64,000 nucleotides of DNA from the NCBI RefSeq assembly GCF_024701375.2, contig NZ_CP113910.1:4278001-4342000 (forward strand). The letters run 5' to 3'. Each line of letters starts with the position of its first letter. Position 1 is the first letter of the stretch. This DNA comes from Streptomyces sp. KMM 9044. GTDB taxonomy: Bacteria; Actinomycetota; Actinomycetes; Streptomycetales; Streptomycetaceae. Below, one piece after another: positions 35,720 to 44,604 of this stretch. A program made the translations under genes and the position numbers. The notes under the pieces were generated by a model, which searched no databases, was not told the origin of the DNA, and worked only from the letters and a program-made list of their open reading frames with translations.

Positions 35720-35910
35720 GCGCCCGGCGCGCCTGGGTCGGTGACCTCGTTCGGGACGGCGGCGGACGGCGGGCGATCGTCACCGACGTCCGCGCCGGCG
35801 GCACCGTGTGGGTGCTGCGGCCGCCGACCGGCGGTGGCCCCCACTGGGAGACCGACGACCCCGACAGCCTCGAAATCCTCGCCCGCTCCGAAGCCACGGA
35901 CACGCCGTGA
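35716..35910 (+). CDS. Small hypothetical protein, 64 residues
   Basis: Reads AWVGDLVRDGGGRRAIVTD then GTVWVLRPP and a Trp/Asp-rich end, a small beta-rich fold. It is not recognised. It is translationally coupled on both sides (GTGA at each end), which supports it as real and as part of the operon. Confidence 0.6.
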   Translation: MSARRAWVGDLVRDGGGRRAIVTDVRAGGTVWVLRPPTGGGPHWETDDPDSLEILARSEATDTP

Positions 35911-36863
35911 GCGACCGCGCTCGCTGCCGACCCTTCCGTCACGCCCGTGCACCACGCCCGAAAGGCGAAGTCGCCGTGTACGCGTTCGGCCTCTGTATCG
36001 ACCAGCAGTACCTCGTCCCCGGCCTCGCCGCCCTCGCCGGCCTGGCCGACAGCCTCACCCCGGCGGCCCGCCGCGAAGCTGCCGTACGGGTGCTCACCCT
36101 CGACCTGGCCCCATCGCAGGCCCTCCTCCTCGCCCACCTCGCCAAGCGGGCCGGCTTCGGCTCCTTCGACCTCCGTCGATGCGCCCCTCTGCGCTCCTCG
36201 CGCATGGCAGACGCCTCGTACATCACCGTCACCACCTATCTGAGGTTCGAGTTCACGCCGAGCTTCGTCCGCCGCCCCTACCTGATCTACGTGGACGCCG
36301 ACGTGCTCGTACGCGGAGACGTGAGCGAGCCGCTCGGCTCCCTCGCGTCGAACGAGACCGGCGCCGTGCGGGACGAGTTCAACCCGGCCGTCGGTGAGTG
36401 CCCGGCGCTGCCCGGAGCCGCCGAGCGCTGGCCCCACCTGCGCGGACGCCCGTACTTCAACGCGGGCATGCTCTGGACCCACACCGACCACATGCCCCGC
36501 ATCCGCCGAGGCGTCGAGCAGGCCCTGATCCACGCCCGGCGCCACATCCTCCACAACGATCAGGACGGCCTGAACCTGTGGCTTCTGCGATCCGGCCGAG
36601 TGCGCCCGGTGGCCGGTGGTTTCAACCGGTTCGAGGTCGGCCGATTCCTGGAACGCGGGAACTGGGTGCGCCGGGTTGTCACGCGGTCGCCGAAGCCCGA
36701 TCCGGCTGCCGCCCTCGTGCACTTCGTCGGTCCCAAGAAGCCGTGGCAGGCCGACTGCCCCGTCACGGAGGAAGTCGTCGAATACCGGCGGCACCTGGAA
36801 AGGGTCATGCGTCACGTCCGGCGTCTGGGTGCCATCGGGGTGGAACCGGGGGGTGCGCGGTGA
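35907..36863 (+). CDS. Glycosyltransferase family 8-like
   Basis: 318 residues. A GT-A fold enzyme using a nucleotide sugar: YLIYVDADVLVRGDVSEPL contains the DxD metal site, YFNAGMLW the acceptor-side motif and VHFVGPKKPWQ the HxxGxxKPW ending of the GT8 family (galactosyl/glycogenin-like). The GTG start overlaps the previous stop (GTGA). The first 25 residues are Arg-rich and may be dispensable; a GTG at the VAVYAFGLCIDQQYLVP region is an alternative start. Confidence 0.85.
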   Translation: MSDRARCRPFRHARAPRPKGEVAVYAFGLCIDQQYLVPGLAALAGLADSLTPAARREAAVRVLTLDLAPSQALLLAHLAKRAGFGSFDLRRCAPLRSSRMADASYITVTTYLRFEFTPSFVRRPYLIYVDADVLVRGDVSEPLGSLASNETGAVRDEFNPAVGECPALPGAAERWPHLRGRPYFNAGMLWTHTDHMPRIRRGVEQALIHARRHILHNDQDGLNLWLLRSGRVRPVAGGFNRFEVGRFLERGNWVRRVVTRSPKPDPAAALVHFVGPKKPWQADCPVTEEVVEYRRHLERVMRHVRRLGAIGVEPGGAR

Positions 36864-37738
36864 GTGCGGGGGTACCGCCCGCTGTCTCGCGCGCTGCCCT
36901 CGCCCTGACTGGGGTACCGGCCCGTACCGCCCGCCGGCTGTCCGCACGTACGCGCACCGTCGTGTACCGGGCGGGCCTAGCCGACGGACGCGGTGTCGTG
37001 ATCAAGCTGTACGCGGCGACCGCACGCCGCAACGCGATCACGGAGAGCGCTGCCATCCGGGCCGTGGCCGACCACGTCCCCGTACCGGCCCTCATCGGCT
37101 ACGGGCACGTTCCAGGCCACGAGGCGACCGCCCTTGTCACCGCCGACCTCGGCCCCCTCACCCTCGGCAGCGCCATGCGCTCCGGCCGGATCTCCGACGA
37201 GCGAGCTCTGAAAGACCTGGCCGGCCTGCTCGGCCGCCTGCACCGGGCCCCCGTCCGGCCGTGGGCCCCGCGCCGGCCCCTCCACGAGCAGGTCACCTCA
37301 CTGGGCCGCCGCTGCCCGCCCAGCAGCCTCGACCGCATCGCGCCCGCGCTGGCCGCCATCGCCGACGCCGTCCACACGGCGCCCGTGTGGTGCCACGGCG
37401 ACCTACACGGCGACAACGTCGTGATCGCCGGTCCCCGGGCCATCCGCCACCTGGTCGACTTCACCGACGCCGCAGCCGGTCCCCGCGAATCCGACGTCGC
37501 CCAGACCCTCGTCATGACCGACGCCCTCTCGACTCTCCGGGCCCGCACGGTCACCGACGCTTACCCCCTTGCCCTCGATCACCACCTGTTGGGTGCCTGG
37601 GCCGTCTTCCACACCCTGCGCTCCTGGGCGCACTCGTCCCCTGGCGACGACCGCGTCTTGTGGTCCCGCCGCCTGGACGACCTCAGCCGACGGACCCCGC
37701 ACCTCTTCCGTACGCGCCGCCCGGAAAGGACGCGCTGA
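36860..37738 (+). CDS. Aminoglycoside-phosphotransferase-family kinase (APH)
   Basis: 292 residues. A kinase-like phosphotransferase: VVIKLYAATARRNAITES (ATP-binding Lys and Glu), PVWCHGDLHGDNVVI (HGDxxxxN catalytic loop) and HLVDFTDAAAGP (metal-binding Asp). It phosphorylates a hydroxyl on a sugar, aminoglycoside or similar small molecule; in this operon the likely substrate is a pathway intermediate or the final product (self-protection). The GTG start overlaps the GT8 stop and the stop overlaps the next ATG (TGATG). Confidence 0.85.
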   Translation: MSAGVPPAVSRAALALTGVPARTARRLSARTRTVVYRAGLADGRGVVIKLYAATARRNAITESAAIRAVADHVPVPALIGYGHVPGHEATALVTADLGPLTLGSAMRSGRISDERALKDLAGLLGRLHRAPVRPWAPRRPLHEQVTSLGRRCPPSSLDRIAPALAAIADAVHTAPVWCHGDLHGDNVVIAGPRAIRHLVDFTDAAAGPRESDVAQTLVMTDALSTLRARTVTDAYPLALDHHLLGAWAVFHTLRSWAHSSPGDDRVLWSRRLDDLSRRTPHLFRTRRPERTR

Positions 37739-38469
37739 TGAGCACCCCCGCCCTGTCGGTAGTGATCCCGGCCTTCAACGAGGCCGCCTACCTGCCCCGC
37801 TACCTGCCCTCCGTCCTCGCCTCACTCACCCGCTGGGAGGAGATCACCGGCCGTACGGGAGAGGTGGTCGTCGTCGACAACGCCAGCACCGACGCCACCG
37901 CCGACATGGCCTCCTCCTTCGGCGTTCGCGTCGTCACCGAGTCCGTCCGCAACATCGGCCGGGTCCGCAACACAGGAGCGGCAGCCGCCCGCAGCGGCCG
38001 GCTCTTCTTCACCGACGCGGACGTGGCCCTGCCCCTGGAGGCGGTCACCGCTGCTGCTGCCGCCATGGACGCCGGGGCCGTCGGCGGCGCCATCCCGCCG
38101 CTCTACACCCCGGAACGGCTCGGCGCCCGCCTGCTGTGCGCGTACTGGGATCACTACCGCACCCGGCGCGGCGGGGCCCAGGGCGTCAACCAGTTCTGCA
38201 CCGCCGACGCCTTCCACCACATCGGTGGGTACCGGGGCGACCTGTTCATGAGCGAGGACGTGGAGTTCTTCGCCCGCCTCACCGCCCACGGCCAGGCCAC
38301 CGACCGGCCCGTGAACATCCTCGACGAGCTGCGCGTGCGCCCGTCGACCCGCCGCTACGACCAGTGGTCGAGCCTGCGGATGCTCTGGTGGCAGAACCCC
38401 GTGACCGCCCGCCTGCGCCTCCGGTCGCCCCGCATGTGGCGTCACTGGTACGAGACGACCGTGCGATGA
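37738..38469 (+). CDS. Glycosyltransferase family 2
   Basis: 243 residues. GT-A fold: LSVVIPAFNEAAYLPRYLPS at the N-terminus, VVVDNASTDATAD, then RLFFTDADVALP (metal-binding DxD) and FHHIGGYRGDLFMSEDVEFF (catalytic ED region). There are no membrane helices, so a soluble sugar transferase acting on a small acceptor is likely. It is coupled to both neighbours (TGATG at the start, ATGA at the end). Confidence 0.9.
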   Translation: MSTPALSVVIPAFNEAAYLPRYLPSVLASLTRWEEITGRTGEVVVVDNASTDATADMASSFGVRVVTESVRNIGRVRNTGAAAARSGRLFFTDADVALPLEAVTAAAAAMDAGAVGGAIPPLYTPERLGARLLCAYWDHYRTRRGGAQGVNQFCTADAFHHIGGYRGDLFMSEDVEFFARLTAHGQATDRPVNILDELRVRPSTRRYDQWSSLRMLWWQNPVTARLRLRSPRMWRHWYETTVR

Positions 38470-39380
38470 CGAAGGAGACTCCTGTGCAGCCCCAGTTCCT
38501 GGTCGACCTGCCGGTGCCGGACGGGCAGGGCATCTACACCTTCCCTGACGACCTCCACCGCGCCCACCAGACGCACACCCAGCAGCTCGCCGCCCGCCAC
38601 CGGAACCACGACCACCGCGTCCTAGAGGTGACCGCACCCCACACCCGCGTCCCGTACTACATCGAGGCGCGCACCCCCGCCGGCCGCCCGGTCCTCGTCA
38701 TCGAACCCCATCACGACGACTTCGCCCTGTCGGCCTCGGGAACCTTCCTCGCCCGCCCCCGACCGCTGACCGTGGTCAGCGTCTTCACCCGGTCCCGGAG
38801 CGTGCACCCCGCCCTGGAGGCCACGTACGCCGACGTCGACACCGTGTCCGAGCTGCGCGACCGGGAGGGTGCCGCCGCGCTCGCGCCGTTCGCCGCCCGC
38901 CGGCACCTCCTCGGCCACAAGGACGCCGAGCCGCCGTACAAGCCCTACGACCCCGAGCTGCTCGACCGGGTCACCGAGGAGCTGCGCCGGATTGCCGTGC
39001 TCCACCCCGACGCCGAGCTCCTCGCCCCCGCCGCCGTCACCCGCCACCCCGACCACCTCCTCGTCCACGAGGCGGCCGTCCGCCTCGGCTGCACCTGGTT
39101 CTGGGAGGACCTCGCGTTCTGGTCGACGTACGCGCTCGCTAGCTGCGACCAGCACCTGTTCCGTACCCGTACGGGGGCGACGATGTGGCCCGAGCTGGTC
39201 GATATCACCGACACCGTCCTGGACAAGGTCACCGTCCTGCGGATGCACGGCTCGCAGATGCACCCGGCTCGGAAGATGTACCGGCCGATCCGATACGCCT
39301 TCACCACGGCGGCCGACCTCGTCGACGGGCACGGCCTCTACGCCGAACGCTTCTACAGGACGGAGGAGTCGACGTGCTGA
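38466..39380 (+). CDS. PIG-L family N-deacetylase
   Basis: 304 residues. Zinc-dependent de-N-acetylase of the PIG-L/MshB type that removes acetyl from GlcNAc-containing compounds. PHHDDFALSASG carries the AHPDDE-like zinc motif and VTRHPDHLLVHEAA the second zinc ligand motif. Members act in mycothiol and aminoglycoside-like sugar pathways. The first 65 residues precede the domain. ATG 38466 overlaps the GT2 stop. With three glycosyltransferases beside it, an amino-sugar-containing product is a fair inference. Confidence 0.85.
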   Translation: MTKETPVQPQFLVDLPVPDGQGIYTFPDDLHRAHQTHTQQLAARHRNHDHRVLEVTAPHTRVPYYIEARTPAGRPVLVIEPHHDDFALSASGTFLARPRPLTVVSVFTRSRSVHPALEATYADVDTVSELRDREGAAALAPFAARRHLLGHKDAEPPYKPYDPELLDRVTEELRRIAVLHPDAELLAPAAVTRHPDHLLVHEAAVRLGCTWFWEDLAFWSTYALASCDQHLFRTRTGATMWPELVDITDTVLDKVTVLRMHGSQMHPARKMYRPIRYAFTTAADLVDGHGLYAERFYRTEESTC

Positions 39381-39988
39381 TCATCGCCTTGGAGGGACCC
39401 TCCTACGCCGGCAAGTCCACGGCGATACGCCACCTCCGCAGCACCGCCCTCGGCTCGCGGGCGTTCGTCTCCGACTGCTACGTCAAGCACATCGCCCACC
39501 GCGCCGACATTCCTCCGGCCCGGACCGACTCGGCGGCTGCCCAACTCGCCTCCTTCGAGAGGTTCATGGAGATCGAGGCGACCCGCGTCGCCGAGGCCGC
39601 CGCGAGCGGCAGGCAGTTCGTCATCCTCGACCGGTCCGTGGACACCCTCCTCGCCCACGCGTACGCCCTGGACGCCCTGTTCGGGTACGGCGTCCACCAC
39701 CAGCTCCGCGACCGCCTCAAGACGCCTTCCTTCCTGCGCCCCGACCACACCCTCTACCTCGACGTACCGGCCGAGGCGCTCCACCTCCGCCGGAAGACCG
39801 CCGGCCACACCGCCGCCGAGTCCGAGTACTTCCTCCACGAGCCCGGCTTCCTCCACCACGCCCGCGACTACTTCGTTCACGCACCCCGTCGGCCCGTGAC
39901 ACGAGAGCTCACGGTCCTGGCCGCTGACGTCGGCCCGGACGACGTCGCCCAGGCCGTGGAAGCCCTCGTCACCTTCTGGGCGAGGTGA
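39374..39988 (+). CDS. P-loop kinase (thymidylate/deoxynucleoside-kinase-like)
   Basis: 204 residues. LIIALEGPSYAGKSTAIRHL has the Walker A motif. RQFVILDRSVDTLLAHAYAL is the DR(S/Y) motif of thymidylate and deoxynucleoside kinases, and LYLDVPAEALHLRRK the following strand with lid Arg residues. In this setting it may phosphorylate a nucleoside, a nucleotide sugar precursor or another small molecule. GTG 39374 is preceded by GGAGGAG at six bases and overlaps the PIG-L stop. Confidence 0.8.
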   Translation: MLIIALEGPSYAGKSTAIRHLRSTALGSRAFVSDCYVKHIAHRADIPPARTDSAAAQLASFERFMEIEATRVAEAAASGRQFVILDRSVDTLLAHAYALDALFGYGVHHQLRDRLKTPSFLRPDHTLYLDVPAEALHLRRKTAGHTAAESEYFLHEPGFLHHARDYFVHAPRRPVTRELTVLAADVGPDDVAQAVEALVTFWAR

Positions 39989-39994
39989 AGGAAG

Positions 39995-41026
39995 ATGCCC
40001 ACCGCCCTGTTCGCCTGGCGCCGCACCCCGCCCCCGTTCCTCATCGGCGGCGCCGAGGTTACCCAGCAGCTCCTCGCCGAGGAACTTGCCGCCGCCGGCT
40101 GGCACGTCAACTATCTCGGCTCGCACGAGGCCCCCTGGAACGGAGCCACCCAGCTCCCCGCGATGCGCGCCCACCTGGATACGCATGGCGTCCCGTACGA
40201 CGAGGCGGGCGGCGCCCTGCGCTACCGGTGGAACGGGGTCGAGTGTGCGGCGTTCATGCAGAACAACGTGGAGCACGCGCTGGGCAGCCTCCTGGGAGAT
40301 CTCCGCCCCGATGCCGTGTTCACCTCGCAGGAGGGCTCGGCGCAGCTCGCCGCGCAGGCCAGACCGACCGCGCTCGTCGCTGGCCTCCTGCACTCCGTTT
40401 CCGCCACCGGCCTGGGGGTCCTCGCCGGCCGACCGCACTACGGCCTCGCCATGTCGGAGTTCGTCCGGGCACGCGCACCCCACACGCCTGGCACTCGCCT
40501 CGCCGTGATGTACCCGCCGTTCGCGCTGACCGGGGAGGACTCTGGCGAGGGCCGCACCGCGTCCGTACTCATGATCAATCCCATCCCCGCCAAGGGATCC
40601 GAGCTACTGCACCGACTCTTCCGGCTCATGCCGGAACAGCACTTCACCTTGGTCGAAGGCTGGTGGGATACGGCCGCCGACTTCGCCGCTTACCCGAACG
40701 TGACGTACGTGCCCCGCGTGTACGACATGGGGCCTCTGTACCGCAGCCATCGCCTGCTGCTGGTCCCATCCACCGTGGAAGACGCTTTCCCCCGCGTGAT
40801 CGTCGAGGCCGGGCTCCACGGCGTCCCGAGCATCGGGACCGACCGGGGCGGCATCCCCGAAGCCATCGGCGACGCCGGAATCGTTCTGCCGAGCACAGCC
40901 GGCCCCGACAGGTGGGCAAGCGCGATCCGGGAGGCGGACCACGAGGCGCTGGGTATGAGGGCCCGGCGTGAGGCGGTCACGTTCACGCGACCGTGCCTGC
41001 CCGAGCTTCGGGAGCTGGGGATCTAG
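39995..41026 (+). CDS. Glycosyltransferase family 4-like
   Basis: 343 residues. GT-B fold: FLIGGAEVTQQLLAEELAAA (N-terminal glycine loop), then RLAVMYPPFAL, the linker VLMINPIPAKGSELLHR and the donor-binding region LLLVPSTVEDAFPRVIVEAG followed by GVPSIGTDRGGIPEAI, where the E...E of the GT4 signature lies (the usual first Glu is within EDAFPRVIVE). It is last in the operon, seven bases after the kinase gene, and converges with the next gene with a 4-bp overlap. Confidence 0.85.
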   Translation: MPTALFAWRRTPPPFLIGGAEVTQQLLAEELAAAGWHVNYLGSHEAPWNGATQLPAMRAHLDTHGVPYDEAGGALRYRWNGVECAAFMQNNVEHALGSLLGDLRPDAVFTSQEGSAQLAAQARPTALVAGLLHSVSATGLGVLAGRPHYGLAMSEFVRARAPHTPGTRLAVMYPPFALTGEDSGEGRTASVLMINPIPAKGSELLHRLFRLMPEQHFTLVEGWWDTAADFAAYPNVTYVPRVYDMGPLYRSHRLLLVPSTVEDAFPRVIVEAGLHGVPSIGTDRGGIPEAIGDAGIVLPSTAGPDRWASAIREADHEALGMRARREAVTFTRPCLPELRELGI

Positions 41027-42108
41027 GCAGATCCGGTGAATGCCCGCTCCACCGCGTCGAGCCGCTCCGTCCACCAGTGAAGAAGCGCCTCGTCGGCGAC
41101 GAACAGCTCGTCGCAGGAGTGGTCGCCCCGGTCGTAGTGGAACTCGAGCTGCCAGAAGTCCGTCATCCGCTTCCACCACAGTCGTCGCGCGGCGTCGAGC
41201 AATGCGGCCGGTTCCAACGGGATCACCGACCGGTAGCCGGCCACGAACGCCGACACCCGCTCCAGGTCGAAGACGCCCTCCACCCCGAACTGCACCTGCG
41301 CCGTACGAACGACTTCTTCCGCGTGCGGGCGGACTCCCAGCCGATCCCAGTCCAGGACGGCAACCAGTTCGCCGTCCGCCCAGAGGAGGTTCCGGTACTG
41401 GAAGTCACCGTGCGTCCAGCCATGCGGGCCCGCAGGGGTGTCTCCCTCGGGGCGCAGGTGGGCGTGCTTGTCGAGGAGGATCTTGCGCTCTTCGAGGGCA
41501 GTCTCCGCGGCCCTGTCGAAAGCGTCGCCTGCGCCCCGGGCCGACACGGCTCCGGCAAGCCGGTCAGCCTTCTGGACGGCTCGGCTGGCCTCGGTCACCT
41601 CAGCGGTGACCGAGGCCGGCACTGCGGGCATCCCGGCCTCATCGACAGCACGGCCGAGTGCCGTATGGAGTCCCGCGAGGTGTGTGCCGAGCTTGTACGT
41701 CTGCGTCAGCGACAGGTCGGTTCCGCGAACGTGTTCCCCTGCCGACCAGGGAAAGAGGCAGTAGACGCCACCGCGAACCTCGGCGATCACATCGCCGTGG
41801 ACGGTGGGGAGCGGGGCACATACGGGAACGCCGTACGAAGCCAGGACGGGAAGGACCGCGAGGTTGCGACGCAGTCGATTGAGCGGCACGTCCGTGACCC
41901 GCTTGAGGGCGAACCTCCCGGCCCGGGTGTCCAGCCGCCAGTTCACGTTCATGAGGCCATCGGCCAGGTGCTGTCGGTCCAGTACTTCGTCGATGTCGTA
42001 TGCCCGGATCAGCTCGGCAAGATCGTCTGCGGGGAGGTGCGTCCTGTCCGCCACGTTCGCGTCGGTCACCCTGGCGACGATACGGGAGTCGGCCGTGCAG
42101 ACGCACAA
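41023..42108 (-). CDS. Phosphotransferase (APH/homoserine-kinase-II-like)
   Basis: 361 residues. VNWRLDTRAGRFALKRV (ATP-site Lys), HGWTHGDFQYRNLLWADGEL (catalytic HGDxxxxN) and AVLDWDRLGVRPHAEEVV (metal Asp) are the APH/choline-kinase-type motifs. It converges on the sugar operon and may supply a second phosphorylation, or resistance. The nominal start is TTG 42108, but GTG 42069 (VTDANVADRT) is equally possible; no strong ribosome site was found for either. Three palindromes lie just upstream. Confidence 0.8.
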   Translation of the reverse strand: MCVCTADSRIVARVTDANVADRTHLPADDLAELIRAYDIDEVLDRQHLADGLMNVNWRLDTRAGRFALKRVTDVPLNRLRRNLAVLPVLASYGVPVCAPLPTVHGDVIAEVRGGVYCLFPWSAGEHVRGTDLSLTQTYKLGTHLAGLHTALGRAVDEAGMPAVPASVTAEVTEASRAVQKADRLAGAVSARGAGDAFDRAAETALEERKILLDKHAHLRPEGDTPAGPHGWTHGDFQYRNLLWADGELVAVLDWDRLGVRPHAEEVVRTAQVQFGVEGVFDLERVSAFVAGYRSVIPLEPAALLDAARRLWWKRMTDFWQLEFHYDRGDHSCDELFVADEALLHWWTERLDAVERAFTGSA

Positions 42109-42140
42109 GGATCATTGGTCTGTCTCGGTGGGACGCGCCC

Positions 42141-42203
42141 GTTCCCCGAAGGAACGAATCGGGTGTTCCCCGAGGGAACGCTTTCCCTGTTCCCTCGGGG
42201 AAC
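42141..42203. promoter_or_regulatory. Three 15-bp palindromes at exact 24-bp spacing
   Basis: GTTCC-CCGAA-GGAAC at 42141-42155, GTTCCCCGAGGGAAC at 42165-42179 and GTTCCCTCGGGGAAC at 42189-42203. Starts are exactly 24 bp apart. They lie between the relaxase 3' end (42215) and the phosphotransferase start, so they could be operators for the latter or iteron-like sites of the mobile element. Confidence 0.75.
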
Positions 42204-42214
42204 ACGAGGGTCGG

Positions 42215-43918
42215 TCAACGCCGCCGCACCTGCGGCTGCTGTACGGCGGTCGGTGTGGCCGCCGGCGGGCGGACCGGGGTGGCAGGGAGCCGTGTGGTGC
42301 TGCGGGCCATGGCTGCCTGGGCGAGAGGGCTGGGTGCATGGCGTTGCCCGAGGCGGTGGACGCGCCAGGTCAGGGCGCGGGCGGGGCTGCGGGCGTCGTC
42401 GAGGGTGCGTTGACCGAGGGCCTGATCAAGGAGGGTGGCCGGGTTGTGGCCGGCTGTCTCCGCGTCGGCGAGGGTCGTGGTGAGGGCGTCCCAAGCGGGG
42501 TCCTTCAGGATGCGGTCGGCGTGCTCGGGGACGGTCTGCTGGAGGTGGCGGGCGTAGCGCTGCTTGGTCTGGATGCCGGGGGTGCGGCGGGCGAGGTCGT
42601 CCAGGACCGGGACGGCGACCTGGGCGTACACCGTCTGGAGGTGGACGAGCGTCTGCTGGGCTGCTGCCTCCTGTTGGGCGTGCTGGTGGGCGCGGTGCCA
42701 GTGCCTCGCGAACGCCACGGCGATGAGGGCGGCGTCCAGCAGCATCGCCAGCCCGGCTCCGTCGCGAGTCGCGGCGGGGGTGCGCAGGATCGTCTGGACG
42801 CTGCGGCGCAAGGCGCGGGTGCTGTCGAGGTCGGCGGTGATGCGGGAGCGGGTGGCGCGCTCGAAGAGGGCGGCGGCGCGTTCGAGCTCGCTCCTCACGG
42901 CGGCCGGTGCGGTGAGGGGGAGCAGGTCGAGGGCTTCGCCGAGGGCGACGAGCTGGCCTTGGGCGATGGGGTCGTCTCCGTGGGTGAGGTGGTGGGGGAT
43001 GCGTTCGGTGGCGGCGGTGGCCTGGTGCCAGGGGTCGGCCGGGCGGACGCTGGCCGGTTCGGGGGCGGTGGCGGTGAGGCGGTGGCGGACCTTGGGCAGG
43101 GAGAGGTCGCCGGCGAGGGTGGAGCCGGAGAACCACACCAGTTCGCCGTGCTTGTTGAGGTCGCCGGGCAGGGCGACGCTGTAGCCGAGGACGTCGCCGG
43201 ACGGTCCGGTCTTGGGCCGCACTGCGACGCCGGTCGCTTCCAGCAGGGCGAAGAACTCGGTCTCGGTGGACGCGGCGGCCATCGCTCGCCGTACGCGCGT
43301 GCGCAGGATCTCGCGGGTGGTGGTGTCCTGGCCCTGGCGCTTGGCCTTGAAGTGCTCCTTGCTGGTGGGGCGTTTGGCGGCGGTGCCGTCGCCGGGGTTG
43401 AGGCGGCGCAGGCCGAGGTCAGTTTCGATCTTGCGGGCTTCGCGTTGGACGGCGCGGATGTCGTGGTCGCGGCGGGGGCGGCGGCTGTCCTGGCGTACGA
43501 GGGTGGCGGCGATGTGGATGTGGTCGTCTGCGTGGCGGACGGCGACCCAGCGGCAGGCTTCCTCGTCGCCTTCGGGGGCGATGCCGGCGGCGGCCACGAT
43601 CCGGCGGGCGATGTCCGCCCACTGGGCGTCGGTCAGGATCGGGTCCTCGGGCGCGGCACGGACCGGGCAGTGCCACACCGTGGTCTCCGGGGCCTTGTCG
43701 CCGAGCATCTTCACGGGCTGGTCGAGCTGCGCGGCGAGCTGGTCCTCGACGTCCCTGGGGTTGCGGTGGGGGCTGCGACCCGGGTCGGGTGCGAAGCCGT
43801 TCCAGGACGCGACGAGGTGCGGGTCGGCGTGCTCGTTGGCACTGCCCGGACCGTAGAGGTAGCCGATGAGACGACGGGTGGCGCGGGCACCCTTGCCAAG
43901 GATGATCTTCGGAATCAC
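42215..43918 (-). CDS. Relaxase (mobilization nuclease, MobP/VirD2-type)
   Basis: 567 residues. The N-terminal relaxase domain contains IPKIILGKGARATRRLIGYL and the histidine triad VRHADDHIHIAATLVRQD (HxxxHxH), which binds the metal used to nick the transfer origin; the nucleophile Tyr is probably in IGYLYG. The C-terminal 300 residues are long helices. It sits four bases downstream of a MobC-like gene, the standard arrangement. This makes segment C a mobilizable element. Start by the strong N-terminal domain fit. Confidence 0.85.
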   Translation of the reverse strand: MIPKIILGKGARATRRLIGYLYGPGSANEHADPHLVASWNGFAPDPGRSPHRNPRDVEDQLAAQLDQPVKMLGDKAPETTVWHCPVRAAPEDPILTDAQWADIARRIVAAAGIAPEGDEEACRWVAVRHADDHIHIAATLVRQDSRRPRRDHDIRAVQREARKIETDLGLRRLNPGDGTAAKRPTSKEHFKAKRQGQDTTTREILRTRVRRAMAAASTETEFFALLEATGVAVRPKTGPSGDVLGYSVALPGDLNKHGELVWFSGSTLAGDLSLPKVRHRLTATAPEPASVRPADPWHQATAATERIPHHLTHGDDPIAQGQLVALGEALDLLPLTAPAAVRSELERAAALFERATRSRITADLDSTRALRRSVQTILRTPAATRDGAGLAMLLDAALIAVAFARHWHRAHQHAQQEAAAQQTLVHLQTVYAQVAVPVLDDLARRTPGIQTKQRYARHLQQTVPEHADRILKDPAWDALTTTLADAETAGHNPATLLDQALGQRTLDDARSPARALTWRVHRLGQRHAPSPLAQAAMARSTTRLPATPVRPPAATPTAVQQPQVRRR

Positions 43919-43922
43919 GTGC

Positions 43923-44504
43923 TCAGCGCCCTGAGGTCACCTGAGCGATGGCCATGTCCACATCGGTGATCGACGCTTCGACCCGGCCCAGCAGCTTTTG
44001 CACGAGGTCCAGTGCGGGCCATGCGCCGTCCTTGTTGAGGTGCCATGCGAGCTGGTTGAGGTTGCCGCCGATCTTGCCGAGCTGCCCGTTGGCCGCCATC
44101 AGCGCCTTGACCATGGCCCGGTAATCGGCCACCGCGGCGGTGGGGTCATCCGCACGGGCGGCGGCCAGCGAAGTTTCGGCGACATATCCACCGACGGGCA
44201 TGCGGCTGAGAGCGGCGGCGTTCGCGAGGAGGGCGAACTCGTCGTCGCTGTAGCGGGGGTGGACGCGCTTCTCGCGCAGCGTGGGTTCGCGAAGGCGGCG
44301 GCGCGGCATGGGCGGCTGTGGGGCTTTTCCCCGAGTCGGCTCCCCCGGGCCGGCCGACCCCGGTGCCCCCTCGGCGCCGGATGCCTCCGCCTCCCCTGGG
44401 GCGGAGGCCGGGTAAGGACTCCTTACCCGACAACTTGCTGCGCGGTTGAGGCCGGTGGTCGTCTCCTGCTGGGTGGTGGGGAGTTCGCGGTGTGGGTCCT
44501 GCAT
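43923..44504 (-). CDS. MobC-like relaxosome accessory protein
   Basis: 193 residues. The first 70 residues are low-complexity Pro/Gly/Ala. The conserved part begins near LREKRVHPRYSDDEFALLAN, a ribbon-helix-helix-like start, and ends with NGQLGKIGGNLNQLAWHLNK, the classic MobC box. It helps open the origin of transfer for the relaxase. The true start may be an internal one near residue 60-70 (PMPRRRLREP). It is next to the relaxase on the same strand. Confidence 0.85.
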   Translation of the reverse strand: MQDPHRELPTTQQETTTGLNRAASCRVRSPYPASAPGEAEASGAEGAPGSAGPGEPTRGKAPQPPMPRRRLREPTLREKRVHPRYSDDEFALLANAAALSRMPVGGYVAETSLAAARADDPTAAVADYRAMVKALMAANGQLGKIGGNLNQLAWHLNKDGAWPALDLVQKLLGRVEASITDVDMAIAQVTSGR

Positions 44505-44604
44505 GGGGTCGGTTCTCCGTGAGGTGCTGGGTGCTTGGCTGTGTGAGGCCCCCGTGTCCCCGTGCTCGGTTGCACGGGTACACGGGATGCGCCGAAGGGC
44601 GGGG

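Noticed and set aside
42141..42203. Possible CRISPR array (three evenly spaced repeats)
   Set aside because: Repeats are 15-bp palindromes with nine-base gaps, there are only three, and no cas genes are present.
41804..43969. 721-codon open frame opposite the relaxase
   Set aside because: Gly/Val-rich shadow of the relaxase gene with no domain; the minus-strand gene carries the HxxxHxH relaxase motif.
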